A DNA stretch of 64,000 nt, taken from positions 1 to 64,000 of the forward strand of contig NZ_NIHC01000008.1 of assembly GCF_002806945.1 (NCBI RefSeq). Reading direction: 5' to 3'. The position numbers and the translations under genes were made by a program. The stretch is from Marinobacter salexigens. GTDB lineage: Bacteria; Pseudomonadota; Gammaproteobacteria; Pseudomonadales; Oleiphilaceae. Below, one piece after another: positions 53,587 through 64,000 of the stretch (the stretch's first letter is position 1; each line of letters begins with the position of its first letter). The notes below the pieces were generated by a model. The model had not been told where the DNA came from. It did not search any database and worked only from the letters and a program-made list of their open reading frames with translations.

Positions 53587-55006
53587 ACGCTTCAGCACCC
53601 TGGACACGACCCGGCTACTGTTCGAACACCCGAAGATCCTGTTCAGATTGATCGAGCGGATGGACAGGAACGAGAGCCGTCATATCCGGGAAAGCGATCT
53701 TGTGGCTGAAGTGATGGACTATACCTGCACCCTGGGCAAAGCTGACCGGAGCCGGGTGCGTTTGGCGATGAACACAGACAACCTCTTCCGCAGTGGTCTG
53801 GTGATCGATATTGTAAAAGCCGAAGGCGAGCGGCGGCTTGTGTTTCAGGATGCCCTGATCAACCTGATGCGGGCTTGCAACGCATCGCTGTATCAGGAGC
53901 TGACCGATGCTCGCCTGAGAGGCCATCTGGTTACCCTTCGTGATGTGCGTAACCGTCTGGAAACCAGCAGCTTCAGCGAGGCCGACCCGGATTACACCGA
54001 ACTGCGGGACGATCTGAACGAGCGCGTGAGCCAACTCATCGGCCTGCTGCGCCAGAACGTTTTACGTATGCAAACCATCAGCGCGCAGCTCGCCGACCTG
54101 TCTGGCGATGCCAGCCGAACCCCGGATAAATACCTGGAATTTCGCCAGAACCTGTTTGAACAGATCGTTACTCTGTACGAGCGCCACATCAAACCGACTC
54201 TGGTGTTTCTTAATCCGGATACGCGGCTCCCCGATGGCAGCAACCTGTTCGAGACCCTGGAAGCCATGGTCAGGCTGCTGGAAAACGCCGGTGAGCACGA
54301 CCTGGCGGATCAGTTATTCCGTTCCTCGATTAGCCTCAACGCTCTTTACAAGCCCATTCAGACGGTGGCCCAGGAGGTGGAGCACTTTCTGCGGAAAACC
54401 CGGCGCGGTATGTCCCAGTACAATGCCATGGAGCATTTCTTCGGCAAACTGAGGGAGCTCAAGGATGAAACCGAAACCCTCAGCCTGCGCCGCAAGTGGC
54501 TGGAAGGCGGCGGCTTTGCCCGCAGCACGGGTTTTCTGATGGGTTTGCGCGCCCAGCCGCACCCCAAACATTACGCCTTCGGCAATTCATCCAGCTATTA
54601 CCAGTTGTTGTTCAGCGAGCTGGAGTTACGCTTGAGTGATCTTCGGCGACAAGCCGAGGCTCCGGTATTGCAGGAAGTTGAGGGAAGTGGCCGACACACC
54701 CGTATTGATGCTCAGCGTATCAACCAGCTTTATTATTGGCTGGAATCCCTGGAGCTGCGGCCCACGGCAGATCTGGTAAGCGAGCTGCATGGCCGCCTGG
54801 ACGGTTTTATTCCCGGCTATCGTTTCCCGGATTTGCTGGCGGCGCTTAACCGGCTGGTGAATTCGCCACCGGAGGGCATGCGGGTGGTGACCACCAATCG
54901 GTTCAGAATGCTGGAGCAGCCAACGGACGGCGAGCAGTTTGTCTATCGCAGACGCCGTCTTGAAGCGGAACCCACAACCAGCCAGATAGAGCAACGCCAT
55001 GCCTGA
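53579..55006 (+). CDS. jetA: Kleisin subunit JetA / MksF
   Basis: This 475-residue MukF-like kleisin starts with a winged-helix part (LDTTRLLFEHPKILFRLIER, RESDLVAEVMDYT, RSGLVIDIVKAEGERRLVF), followed by a helical middle (about 110-330) and a C-terminal winged helix (DLLAALNRLVNSPPEGMRVV) that binds the SMC head. It bridges the JetC heads and holds the JetB dimer. ATG 53579 overlaps the jetC stop and its stop overlaps jetB, so all four defence genes are translationally chained. Confidence 0.85.
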   Translation: MSKRFSTLDTTRLLFEHPKILFRLIERMDRNESRHIRESDLVAEVMDYTCTLGKADRSRVRLAMNTDNLFRSGLVIDIVKAEGERRLVFQDALINLMRACNASLYQELTDARLRGHLVTLRDVRNRLETSSFSEADPDYTELRDDLNERVSQLIGLLRQNVLRMQTISAQLADLSGDASRTPDKYLEFRQNLFEQIVTLYERHIKPTLVFLNPDTRLPDGSNLFETLEAMVRLLENAGEHDLADQLFRSSISLNALYKPIQTVAQEVEHFLRKTRRGMSQYNAMEHFFGKLRELKDETETLSLRRKWLEGGGFARSTGFLMGLRAQPHPKHYAFGNSSSYYQLLFSELELRLSDLRRQAEAPVLQEVEGSGRHTRIDAQRINQLYYWLESLELRPTADLVSELHGRLDGFIPGYRFPDLLAALNRLVNSPPEGMRVVTTNRFRMLEQPTDGEQFVYRRRRLEAEPTTSQIEQRHA

Positions 55007-55625
55007 ATTCTCTGACGCAATGGGAACGGTCGAAATCGTGGATAAACCGGAACAAACCAGCAGCTTCGAGCAGATCCTGCCCGCCCACAGCACAGCTATT
55101 TACCGCGAATTTCAGGCAGGCAGGGTGATTGTTCGGGATGTGTGGGACAGCAACCGCGCCGAACTGCGCGCCAACCCGCTCTACAATGTGCTGTTCAACC
55201 ACCTGTCCCATTTCCGGACGCTATACGAACACCTGGGTAGTGAGCTGGTGTTCAACGAAACCGGTGGCTTTTTCTTTCTCAAGGAGAGCAGCGACGACGA
55301 AAGTGAAGAGCATGATGTGAATGCCTTCCGGGTGCAGGTGATACTCCTCCTGATCGGGCGCTATTTTGCACGCAGCGGTCGGGATCTGGATTACCTGGGC
55401 CGCCCCGATGCTGGGTTGAATGAACAAGACCTTACAACCCTGGCCGCGGACGAGGAGTATCAGGACATCCTTCGGGCTGCGCGCTTCGAGAAAGGCTTAC
55501 CCGAAGCCCTGGATTATCTGGATAAACGCAATCTGCTGTTTCGCTCGGGTGCCGCTCGTTACTTTCTTAGTTCTGCCGGCATGTACTTTCTGCAAGAGCT
55601 GGTTCGGGAGTATGAGCAGGGCTAG
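54999..55625 (+). CDS. jetB: KITE subunit JetB / MksE
   Basis: This 208-residue MksE-like protein has tandem winged-helix character: YNVLFNHLSHFRTLYEHLGS, LVFNETGGFFFLKESSDDES, AFRVQVILLLIGRYFARSG, and YLDKRNLLFRSGAARYFLSS near the end. MukE/MksE/JetB dimers bind kleisin and DNA. It starts at ATG 54999 inside the jetA end (8-bp overlap). Last gene of the operon; the ROK kinase begins 33 bp later and may share the transcript. Confidence 0.83.
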   Translation: MPEFSDAMGTVEIVDKPEQTSSFEQILPAHSTAIYREFQAGRVIVRDVWDSNRAELRANPLYNVLFNHLSHFRTLYEHLGSELVFNETGGFFFLKESSDDESEEHDVNAFRVQVILLLIGRYFARSGRDLDYLGRPDAGLNEQDLTTLAADEEYQDILRAARFEKGLPEALDYLDKRNLLFRSGAARYFLSSAGMYFLQELVREYEQG

Positions 55626-55658
55626 GAAGTTGTTGGCTTAACAAAACAGGAATGGTCC

Positions 55659-56600
55659 ATGTGCAGCGATTGGCTTATTGGTATTGATCTCGGTGGCACC
55701 AAAATCGAAGTCATCCTGATGAAACAAGAGGGCGATCAGCATTTTCAGAGCCGCGAATATTTCCGAAAGCGTGTGCCAACACCCAAGGGGGATTACCACG
55801 CTACCCTTCGGGCCATTCAGTCGCTGGTGCAGGATGCTGAAGCGCAGGCCGGTGTCAGCGGTTTACACGTGGGCATTGGTGTACCTGGTAGCGTTTCTGG
55901 TATCACCGGCAGAATCAAAAATGGCAACTCCACATGGCTTAATGGCCAACTTATGCAGGATGACTTACGCGCTCTGTTGCAGCGGCCGGTCACTCTTGCC
56001 AACGATGCCAATTGTCTGGCGCTGTCTGAGGCTACGGATGGCGCAGGAAAAGATCACGATGTGGTGTTCGCGGCCATACTGGGCACAGGTTGTGGAGCGG
56101 GCGTAAGTGTAAATGGCCGGGTCCTCAAGGGCCCAAACGGGGTTGCCGGTGAGTGGGGGCACAACCCGTTAGCCTGGACTCCACAAGCGGAGCTGGAGCG
56201 ACGCCCGTGCTTCTGTGGCAACAACGGTTGTAATGAAAGATTCGCCTCTGGTACCGGGCTGTCACTGACGCACAAGTTTCTGACTGGCGAAGACCAACCC
56301 GCCCGGCAAATCGCCGAAAATGCCCGTCAAGGTAATAAAGAGGCTGCTGGGTCATTGAGTCAGTATCTGGAGCATCTGGCTCGTGGGTTGGCGGCCGTGA
56401 TCAACGTGCTGGATCCGGACATTATTGTGCTGGGCGGTGGCATGAGTAATACAGCACAAATTTACCAGGAGTTGCCACTACGATTATCAAAATATGTGTT
56501 CGGTGGTGAGTGCGGAACGCCGGTGGTTCCCGCCGTTCATGGCGACTCCAGTGGGGTGAGGGGCGCAGCCTGGCTTTCGAGGCCTTTGGACACGCCGTAG
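55659..56600 (+). CDS. ROK-family sugar kinase
   Basis: This 313-residue sugar kinase has all ROK markers: phosphate-1 loop IGIDLGGTKIEV (7-18), the proton-acceptor Asp116 in LANDANC, GTGCGAG (142-148), the zinc site with His168 and Cys184/186/191 in CFCGNNGCNERFASGTG, and IIVLGGGMSNT near the end. This is the layout of fructokinase Mak and N-acetylglucosamine kinase NagK; substrate preference cannot be read. It phosphorylates the sugar with ATP in the cytoplasm. Its position between the Wadjet-like and ATPase operons gives no functional hint. Confidence 0.92.
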   Translation: MCSDWLIGIDLGGTKIEVILMKQEGDQHFQSREYFRKRVPTPKGDYHATLRAIQSLVQDAEAQAGVSGLHVGIGVPGSVSGITGRIKNGNSTWLNGQLMQDDLRALLQRPVTLANDANCLALSEATDGAGKDHDVVFAAILGTGCGAGVSVNGRVLKGPNGVAGEWGHNPLAWTPQAELERRPCFCGNNGCNERFASGTGLSLTHKFLTGEDQPARQIAENARQGNKEAAGSLSQYLEHLARGLAAVINVLDPDIIVLGGGMSNTAQIYQELPLRLSKYVFGGECGTPVVPAVHGDSSGVRGAAWLSRPLDTP

Positions 56601-56676
56601 GTTGAAAAATCAGGGGCCAGGATCGCTATCAAGTGACCCAACTCAATGCCAGTCAGGCATTTATCGACTAGTCTGA

Positions 56677-58585
<1,909 letters not shown>

Positions 58586-58589
<4 letters not shown>

Positions 58590-58888
58590 GCACTAAAAAC
58601 GATCGCTCCGCAGATGATATACGGCGCAGCGCGGAGCGCATGAAGCGCGCCCGGAATGAGCCGGGAGTCAGCCCTTTGCGCGGCCTTGGCGCTTTCGGAA
58701 TCATCGGGTGGTCGATCGCTGTGCCAACTGTTGCAGGCGCTTTCCTTGGGATGTGGTTAAACAAAGTGGCGCCACAGAACTTTTCCTGGCCCATTGCGCT
58801 GATTTTGGGTGGCGTGGTTGTAGGAGGCATTATTGCCTGGAGCTGGATCGAAAAAGAAGGGCCGGATCAGAAGGGAGACAAGCGGTGA
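58586..58888 (+). CDS. atpQ: N-ATPase subunit AtpQ (AtpI/AtpZ-like)
   Basis: This 100-residue membrane protein has a charged N-terminus (KRARNEPGVSPLRGLGAFG) and two hydrophobic helices (IIGWSIAVPTVAGAFLGMWL and SWPIALILGGVVVGGIIAWS). It corresponds to the AtpI/AtpZ-type protein called AtpQ in N-ATPase operons, thought to aid rotor assembly or magnesium supply. It overlaps its neighbours. Confidence 0.85.
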
Positions 58889-59199
58889 TAACGGTAGACT
58901 GGCAAGCGGTACTCTTGGGGTTTTCATTTGGTTTACCCGTCAGTGCATTGTTTTTCATAGGGCTGGCCTGGGGTATGCGACGCGCCTTGGGCTCAGACCG
59001 CCCCGGGCTTTGGCTGATGACCAGTTCTTTCTGTCGGATTGGGATACTGCTAGGTGTTGGTTTTCTGGTAACCGCTTACGCCGGCAGTAATTGGGCCATC
59101 GCCGGTTATGCACTGGCATTTTTCCTGGCGCGACTGGCAGCTGTGCTTTGGGCCAGAGTAGGCAAGGCGCCCATCACTTCGGTACAGGAGAGTGCATAA
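58885..59199 (+). CDS. atpR: N-ATPase subunit AtpR
   Basis: This 104-residue protein has three predicted membrane helices (AVLLGFSFGLPVSALFFIGL, TSSFCRIGILLGVGFLVTAY, AIAGYALAFFLARLAAVLWA). It is the N-ATPase-specific subunit AtpR, found only in this operon type. Polar residues within helices, including Arg in RIGILLGVGF, led others to propose interaction with the c-ring carboxylates; this is family knowledge, not shown here. GTG 58885 overlaps the atpQ stop. Confidence 0.85.
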   Translation: MITVDWQAVLLGFSFGLPVSALFFIGLAWGMRRALGSDRPGLWLMTSSFCRIGILLGVGFLVTAYAGSNWAIAGYALAFFLARLAAVLWARVGKAPITSVQESA

Positions 59200-59897
59200 T
59201 GCAGCTTACCCCTGATGATATCGTGGTTTTTACACTGGCAGGCCTTGAGTTCAATGCCACCATTGTAAACACCTGGATTGTGATGGCGCTGCTGGTGGGT
59301 ATTTCGATGTTGATTACCCGCAATCTGCGCCCGGATGTGCCGCCCAATCGCTGGCGGACAGCGCTTGAGACCATCGTAAAGCTGATTCAGGGCCAGATCG
59401 AGGAGGTTACCCGCAACTCGGCGCGCCATGTTATGTACTTTGCCGGCACTCTGTTCCTGTTCATCGCCTTATCAAACCTGATGCTGGTGATACCCGGGTT
59501 TTCACCGCCCACATCCTCGTTATCCACTACGGCTGCCTTGGCTTTGTCCGTGCTGGCTGCTGTGCCGGTGTTTGGCATAGCCAGTGGAGGTGTCAGGCAT
59601 TACCTCAAAACCTTTATTGAACCCTCAATCATTATGTTGCCGTTCAATATTATCGGCGAGTTCTCCCGGGGCATTTCCTTGGCCATCCGCCTTTACGGTA
59701 ATGTGATGAGTGGCGCTGTTATTGCGGCTATCTTGCTCACCGTCGCACCATTTTTTTTCCCGGTGGTCATGGACATTCTGGGCTTATTAACCGGCATGAT
59801 TCAGGCCTATATTTTTGCCATTCTGGCCACCGTCTACATCTCATCTGCTACAGCAGAACCAGACCCTTCCGTTCTCAAAAAAGAGGATAAGTCATGA
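59199..59897 (+). CDS. atpB: N-ATPase a subunit AtpB
   Basis: This 232-residue membrane stator subunit has the essential Arg164 in ISLAIRLYGNVMSG and a last membrane helix ending in YIFAILATVYISSATAE. About five hydrophobic helices span residues 20-225. It forms the ion half-channels opposite the c ring. The ATG shares its first base with the atpR stop (TAATG). The upstream-reading longer frame (from 59091) is not used. Confidence 0.92.
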   Translation: MQLTPDDIVVFTLAGLEFNATIVNTWIVMALLVGISMLITRNLRPDVPPNRWRTALETIVKLIQGQIEEVTRNSARHVMYFAGTLFLFIALSNLMLVIPGFSPPTSSLSTTAALALSVLAAVPVFGIASGGVRHYLKTFIEPSIIMLPFNIIGEFSRGISLAIRLYGNVMSGAVIAAILLTVAPFFFPVVMDILGLLTGMIQAYIFAILATVYISSATAEPDPSVLKKEDKS

Positions 59898-60172
59898 CCG
59901 ACCTTGCCATTATTGCGGCCATTTCGATATTTACAGCCGGCCTTACCATCGCTATTGGAGCCATTGGCCCGGCGCTGGGTGAGGGGCGGGCCGCTGCAGC
60001 TGCGATAGCCGCCATCGCACAACAACCGGATGCAGCGCCAACCTTGTCACGCACCCTGTTCGTAAGCCTGGCGATGATTGAGTCCACCGCTATTTACTGT
60101 TTTGTGGTGGCGATGATTCTGATCTTTGCCAACCCGTTCTGGGATGCCATGCAGGTTGCCGCAGGAGGCTAG
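59894..60172 (+). CDS. atpE: N-ATPase c subunit AtpE, two-carboxylate type
   Basis: This 92-residue rotor subunit has two helices around a polar loop (AQQPDAAPTLSRT). Helix 1 carries Glu30 in GPALGEGRAAAA; helix 2 carries Glu63-Ser64-Thr65-x-x-Tyr68 in MIESTAIYCF. Glu63 with Ser/Thr and Tyr corresponds to the Na+ ligand pattern of Na+-type c subunits, while Glu30 gives a second carboxylate in place of the usual Gln. Coupling ion therefore could be Na+ or H+; the sequence alone does not settle it. Confidence 0.93.
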   Translation: MTDLAIIAAISIFTAGLTIAIGAIGPALGEGRAAAAAIAAIAQQPDAAPTLSRTLFVSLAMIESTAIYCFVVAMILIFANPFWDAMQVAAGG

Positions 60173-60180
60173 AGCCGATC

Positions 60181-60957
60181 ATGTCCATTGACTGGGTTAC
60201 CGTTATTGCGCAGATCGCCAATTTTCTGGTGTTGGTGTGGCTGCTGAAGCGCTTTCTCTATCGTCCCATTCTTGATGGTATCGATGCCAGAGAGGCTGAA
60301 ATAGCCCGGCGCATGGCCGAGGCCGGAGAGGCAGAAAAAAAAGCTCAAACCGCCGAAGCTGAGTTCCATCAGCAGAAGAAACAACTGTTGTCTGATCAGG
60401 ATGCCTTGGTTCAACAGGCTTTGCGGGAATCGGAAGATCAGCGCGACAGCCTGCTTGCCGAGGCTCGAGCCAAGCTTGAGCAGGAACAGCGAGACTGGCA
60501 CAAACACCTTGAGCGTGAGCGTCAGAAGTTTACGGCCCAACTGCAACGAGCTGGAGAGGAAACCCTGCTGGAACTCACCCGCAAAGCCCTCCGCGATCTT
60601 GCGGATGAATCACTGGAAGAAGCCATTGTTCGACAGGTTGGTGTGCGATTACACCCGATAGCACAGGAACTCTCAGACGCGGCAGGGGACAGCAAGGAAG
60701 CGATAGCGACCACTCACGATGCCTTGTCTGAGCCTGCGCAAGCGTTATTGAGGGCTGACGTAAATAAACTGTTGCCCGGCATTAACCTGCGTTTTGAAAC
60801 TGACCCTGAACAGGCGCACGGTTTGGTTCTGCGGGTAGGCGGAGCTCAGGTTGCATGGACGGTAGACAGCTATACAGAAGAGTTTGATGCGCTGCTAAGT
60901 GAGCGCATTGCCGCCGGTGTGTCCGGGCGAGTTCAGCCCGGTACTGCAAAAGGATAG
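60181..60957 (+). CDS. atpF: N-ATPase b subunit AtpF with fused delta-like C-terminus
   Basis: This 258-residue protein has one N-terminal membrane helix ([20 protein letters not shown]), then a long charged coiled coil (about 35-135, [20 protein letters not shown]) and a C-terminal domain (150-258) with [20 protein letters not shown]. Standard b subunits are about 156 residues. N-ATPase operons lack a separate delta gene, and the extension probably replaces it. Peripheral stalk part joining the a subunit to F1. Nine bases after atpE. Confidence 0.92.
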   Translation: MSIDWVTVIAQIANFLVLVWLLKRFLYRPILDGIDAREAEIARRMAEAGEAEKKAQTAEAEFHQQKKQLLSDQDALVQQALRESEDQRDSLLAEARAKLEQEQRDWHKHLERERQKFTAQLQRAGEETLLELTRKALRDLADESLEEAIVRQVGVRLHPIAQELSDAAGDSKEAIATTHDALSEPAQALLRADVNKLLPGINLRFETDPEQAHGLVLRVGGAQVAWTVDSYTEEFDALLSERIAAGVSGRVQPGTAKG

Positions 60958-60967
60958 ATTAAACGCT

Positions 60968-62572
60968 ATGGCTCAAACCGATCACAGAGACCCCGAAAAG
61001 CTAATCAAGCCCCACGCTGACCTTCACTCGCCCGAGCAGTTCGAAGCATGGCGTAAAGGCTTGCTGGCTATGCCGGCACCAGCACCAGTATTGACGGAAG
61101 TTGGCAAAGTAACCGAGGTGGGTGACGGTGTTGCTGTTGTAACCGGCCTTGCCCGTGCGTTGGCCGATGAACTGCTGGTTTTTGAGTGTGGCGTACAGGG
61201 CATAGTGCTGGATTTGGAACCGGGCCGTCTTGGTGTGGTTCTGTTGGGGCCTTCCGAACTCATTACCATGGGCGAGGATGTTCGGCGCACACGTAAGGTG
61301 GTGAGCGTGCCTGTTGGCCCGGCGCTGCTTGGGCGAGTAGTTGATGCCATGGGGCGCCCAAGAGACGGTTTAGGGCCAATCGCCGCAGTGTCAGAAACGC
61401 CCATTGAGGCGGAAGCGCCGGGTATTTTGAGTCGGTCAGCTATTTTCCGGCCTTTGGCAACCGGCATCAAGGCGATTGATGCGGCTGTGCCTGTGGGTAT
61501 GGGCCAGCGCGAATTGATTATTGGCGATCGCCAAACCGGTAAAACATCCATTGCTATAGACACCATGCTCAACCAGTCACGTTCGGATGTTATCAACATC
61601 TATTGTGCTATTGGCCAGCGCGGTGATGCGGTTTCCCGCGTAATCGCTGCCCTGAAAAAAGGCGACATGCGGGATCGCAGCATAGTGATGTCGGCTGGCG
61701 ACGAAGAAACCCCCGGGCTGGCTTACGTTGCGCCTTATGCAGCAATGGCCATGGCGGAGTATTTCTCCGATCAGGGCAGGGATGTGTTGGTAATTTTTGA
61801 TGACCTAACCCATCACGCTCAGTCCTACCGGGAACTGTCACTTCTGCTACGTCGCCCCCCTGGGCGTGAAGCCTTCCCCGGCGATATTTTCTATGTTCAT
61901 GCCCGCCTGCTCGAGAGGGCTGGCCAGTTCACAAAGGAGGCAGGGGGCGGCTCCATCACTGCTTTGCCAGTAGTAGAAACCCAGGCTGAAAACCTGTCCG
62001 CCTACATTCCCACCAACTTGATTTCCATTACGGATGGGCAGATCTATCTGTCGCCACGCCTGGTTCGCAGAAACCAGTTCCCCGCCGTGGATCTGGGCCT
62101 GTCTGTTTCCCGCGTGGGTGGTAAAGCTCAAAGCCGCACCCTGCGTGAAGTGGCTGGCAACTTGCGGGTTACCCTGTCGCAGTTTGAAGAGCTGGAAGAC
62201 TTCGCCCGTTTCGGTACCCGTCTGGATGATGCTACCCGCGCTCGCCTGACCCGCGGTGCCGCGGTTCGCACCGCACTGCGTCAAGCTGAACGAGATCCCA
62301 TGCCGGCAGATGAACAACTGGCTGTTCTGATTGCCGCAATGGAAGGTCTTTACGATGGTTTGTCAGAGCAACAATTAACCGAGGCCATGGCCCGCATCCG
62401 TGCCGTTTCCCGAAAACAGTTTGGGTTCATTGATGAGCGCATCCACGAAAACAAAGGATTAAGCGAGGAAGATCGAAATCGGATTGTGACCACTGCTCGC
62501 AATGCACTGTCTGCTGAAGGCGCAGAAGATACTCATGGTGCAGATGAGGCCAGCCATGGCTCAAACGCTTGA
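60968..62572 (+). CDS. atpA: N-ATPase alpha subunit AtpA
   Basis: This 534-residue non-catalytic F1 alpha subunit has the P-loop G186DRQTGKT193 and [20 protein letters not shown], followed by [20 protein letters not shown] and [20 protein letters not shown] with the arginine finger. Start ATG 60968 ([14 protein letters not shown]). It overlaps atpG by 17 bp from the preferred start. Together with AtpD forms the hexamer of the second ATPase complex in this organism. Confidence 0.95.
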   Translation: MAQTDHRDPEKLIKPHADLHSPEQFEAWRKGLLAMPAPAPVLTEVGKVTEVGDGVAVVTGLARALADELLVFECGVQGIVLDLEPGRLGVVLLGPSELITMGEDVRRTRKVVSVPVGPALLGRVVDAMGRPRDGLGPIAAVSETPIEAEAPGILSRSAIFRPLATGIKAIDAAVPVGMGQRELIIGDRQTGKTSIAIDTMLNQSRSDVINIYCAIGQRGDAVSRVIAALKKGDMRDRSIVMSAGDEETPGLAYVAPYAAMAMAEYFSDQGRDVLVIFDDLTHHAQSYRELSLLLRRPPGREAFPGDIFYVHARLLERAGQFTKEAGGGSITALPVVETQAENLSAYIPTNLISITDGQIYLSPRLVRRNQFPAVDLGLSVSRVGGKAQSRTLREVAGNLRVTLSQFEELEDFARFGTRLDDATRARLTRGAAVRTALRQAERDPMPADEQLAVLIAAMEGLYDGLSEQQLTEAMARIRAVSRKQFGFIDERIHENKGLSEEDRNRIVTTARNALSAEGAEDTHGADEASHGSNA

Positions 62573-63434
62573 AGCACTTACCCGGCACAGCGATACCCTG
62601 ACCAGTATTCGCGGTATTGTTCACACCATGAAGACACTGTCTGCGATTAACGCCGCGCCTTATGAGCAAGCAGCTCGCTCAATTGAAGCCTACCACCAGA
62701 CAATTCTTCAAGGCTTTGCTGCCTTCGCTTATCGAACCGCCGAGATCAGCCTGCGCCAGGAGGAGGCACGCGAGCATCTCGTGATCGTGTTTGGTTCTGA
62801 CCACGGCCTCTGTGGAAACTACAACGAAGTGCTGGCAGAAGTGGTGCAGCAGCATAGCCAGGAGCAAACAGCCAGCAAACAGCGAATGCTTTGTATTGGT
62901 GCGCAGATGAACGATGCCCTGGCTGACCAGCATCTCGCCCCGGAGGCTGTACTATTGCCTCCGGCATCAGCGGAAGGGGTTGGTCGCCTCGCTGGCGATA
63001 TTGTTACCCGCATAGACCAATTCAGCCGCGGCCAGCCTCTGCATCAGTTGGCTGTCACCCTGGCATATACCCAACGGGGTGAGCATGGCGTGCGAGAACC
63101 GGTGACACAGAGGCTCCTGCCACTGGCACCTTCGCTGTTAAAAAGAGAAAAACAGTGGTTTTCACGTTCGCTTCCGGATTACACCATGGATGCCGAAATC
63201 CTGTTGTCGTCTCTGATTCGCAGCCACATCTTCGCCAGCGTTTTCCGGGCATCAGCCGAAGCCATGGTTACAGAAAACTCCGCGCGGCTGGAATTGATGC
63301 AACAGGCTGAGCAGTCGGTGGATGAGCGCATTGAGGACGTAGAAGGTGAGTTGAGATCGGTGCGTCAAACGGAAATTACGAACGAGTTGATGGACGTGAT
63401 TATCGGATTTGAGGCCTTGAAGAAAACGCGGTAA
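62556..63434 (+). CDS. atpG: N-ATPase gamma subunit AtpG
   Basis: This 292-residue gamma subunit has the N-terminal helix [40 protein letters not shown] (family-typical SD.GLCG.YN), and a C-terminal helix [20 protein letters not shown] with the R-T-E-I-T-N-E-L pattern. ATG 62556 has GAGG six bases upstream; ATGs at 62544 and 62535 are less well placed. The central shaft that couples rotation to catalysis. Last gene of the N-ATPase operon. Confidence 0.92.
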   Translation: MAQTLEALTRHSDTLTSIRGIVHTMKTLSAINAAPYEQAARSIEAYHQTILQGFAAFAYRTAEISLRQEEAREHLVIVFGSDHGLCGNYNEVLAEVVQQHSQEQTASKQRMLCIGAQMNDALADQHLAPEAVLLPPASAEGVGRLAGDIVTRIDQFSRGQPLHQLAVTLAYTQRGEHGVREPVTQRLLPLAPSLLKREKQWFSRSLPDYTMDAEILLSSLIRSHIFASVFRASAEAMVTENSARLELMQQAEQSVDERIEDVEGELRSVRQTEITNELMDVIIGFEALKKTR

Positions 63435-63511
63435 AAGGTAACCGTTTCTTCGCCCGCTCCCGAGGGTTGAGCACACTTCAGGCGAAGATTCGAATTGCCT
63501 TGTTTACTGTC

Positions 63512-64000
63512 CTAAAACGTCATCTCCAGTCCTGCATACCAAGTGCGCCCTGCGGCAGGCTCATAGTAGCGATCATTACTGGCGTTGATGCGAACGTTGG
63601 CGAAGTGGTCCCTGTCAGTCAGGTTACGAACCCCCGCGAAACCTTTGAGGAGAAGCTTCCTTCCTACGTAAAACGTATCTCCGCCACGCAGGTTGGCCAA
63701 CCAATAGTCGTCTACTTTCACGCTGTTTGCATCGTCTGCAAACATGCTTCCGATATAGCGGGTCTCCAGCGTGGCAAAGGTGCCACCCAAGCCCTGCCAC
63801 TGTAGCCGGTTGGACCAGAGCTGTTCCGGCAAGCCGGGCAGCCGGTTCCCATCATAATTGTTGCCGCCTGAGCTGTACTCATCAAATGTGTAGTCCGCCA
63901 GGGTGAGGGCAGTTTCAAAACGCCAGCTATGGTCAAGCAACCAGCCCGCCGTGGCTTCTATGCCTTTTCTCGTTGTGTCCCCGGCATTGCGGTAGAAGGT
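63512..64000 (-). CDS. TonB-dependent outer-membrane receptor, C-terminal part (runs off the window)
   Basis: These 163 codons form the open C-terminus of a beta-barrel receptor: AGDTTRKGIEATAGWLLDHS, LTLADYTFDEYSSGGNNYDG, NRLPGLPEQLWSNRLQWQG, VGRKLLLKGFAGVRNLTDRD and the terminal RTWYAGLEMTF ending with Phe. This is the last group of strands of siderophore/metal receptors of the PupA/FecA kind (GVRNLTDRDHFANV). The N-terminus, TonB box and plug lie beyond 64000. It converges with atpG, 77 bp between stops. Substrate cannot be told. Confidence 0.85.
   Translation of the reverse strand, partial: TFYRNAGDTTRKGIEATAGWLLDHSWRFETALTLADYTFDEYSSGGNNYDGNRLPGLPEQLWSNRLQWQGLGGTFATLETRYIGSMFADDANSVKVDDYWLANLRGGDTFYVGRKLLLKGFAGVRNLTDRDHFANVRINASNDRYYEPAAGRTWYAGLEMTF

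Noticed and set aside
61024..61599. 191-residue minus-strand frame over atpA
   Set aside because: Antisense shadow; Ser/Thr/Pro-rich.
63467..63805. 112-residue plus-strand frame over the receptor gene
   Set aside because: The minus strand carries the receptor barrel with a terminal Phe; this frame has no support.

Overview
The window looks like chromosome of a marine gammaproteobacterium, most like Marinobacter or a close relative. This is inferred from the gene set: an N-type Na+/H+ F-ATPase operon, SstT, an LpxR-like protein, MipA/OmpV with an RND pump, a umuD/umuC pair with an inserted CLCA_X-like gene, and alkane/sterol-type oxidoreductases. No 16S rRNA or other marker is present, so the genus is only an inference.

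Positions 1 to about 21,650 are a mobile, decaying island. It holds a tyrosine recombinase, two broken LPP20-like periplasmic genes (one fused to a fragment of the BREX gene brxL), an orphan helix-turn-helix gene, a dead IS3-type element, a large unrecognised pair (a lipoprotein of about 570 residues and a 3,352-residue protein), a small L,D-transpeptidase-like protein, and a fresh IS66 copy with an 8-bp target duplication. The island seems to end in a 3' piece of a tRNA-Cys gene at 21,601-21,646, which looks like an attachment-site scar. Past the scar lie an IS66 fragment and a WYL-regulator pseudogene.

From 22.7 to 31 kb there is an aromatic amino acid permease, an LpxR-like outer-membrane protein, transposon debris, a DUF302 protein, and a LexA-controlled operon umuD - metallopeptidase-like gene - umuC, followed by a small membrane protein, a 60-residue protein and a PcfJ-like protein.

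From 31 to 49 kb the region is metabolic and envelope-related: a flavin monooxygenase, SstT, an MscS channel, an AcrR-type repressor facing a MipA/OmpV-MFP-RND efflux operon across a clear palindromic operator, then four same-strand catabolic genes (D-aminoacylase-like amidohydrolase, FAD dehydrogenase, ThDP enzyme, GMC oxidoreductase) and a convergent M23 peptidase.

From 49.4 to 55.6 kb there is a condensin-type plasmid-defence operon (Wadjet/MksBEFG-like). Its gene order is jetD-jetC-jetA-jetB, its JetD is short, and a ferritin-like DUF2202 gene overlaps its start. A ROK sugar kinase follows. From 56.7 to 63.4 kb there is a complete N-ATPase operon atpDCQRBEFAG, whose c-subunit carries two membrane carboxylates. 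The window ends inside a TonB-dependent receptor on the minus strand.

The least explained item is the lipoprotein/giant-protein/transpeptidase-like locus at 6.1-18.5 kb. The most striking variations on known systems are the ferritin-coupled Wadjet operon and the umuD-CLCA_X-umuC SOS operon.
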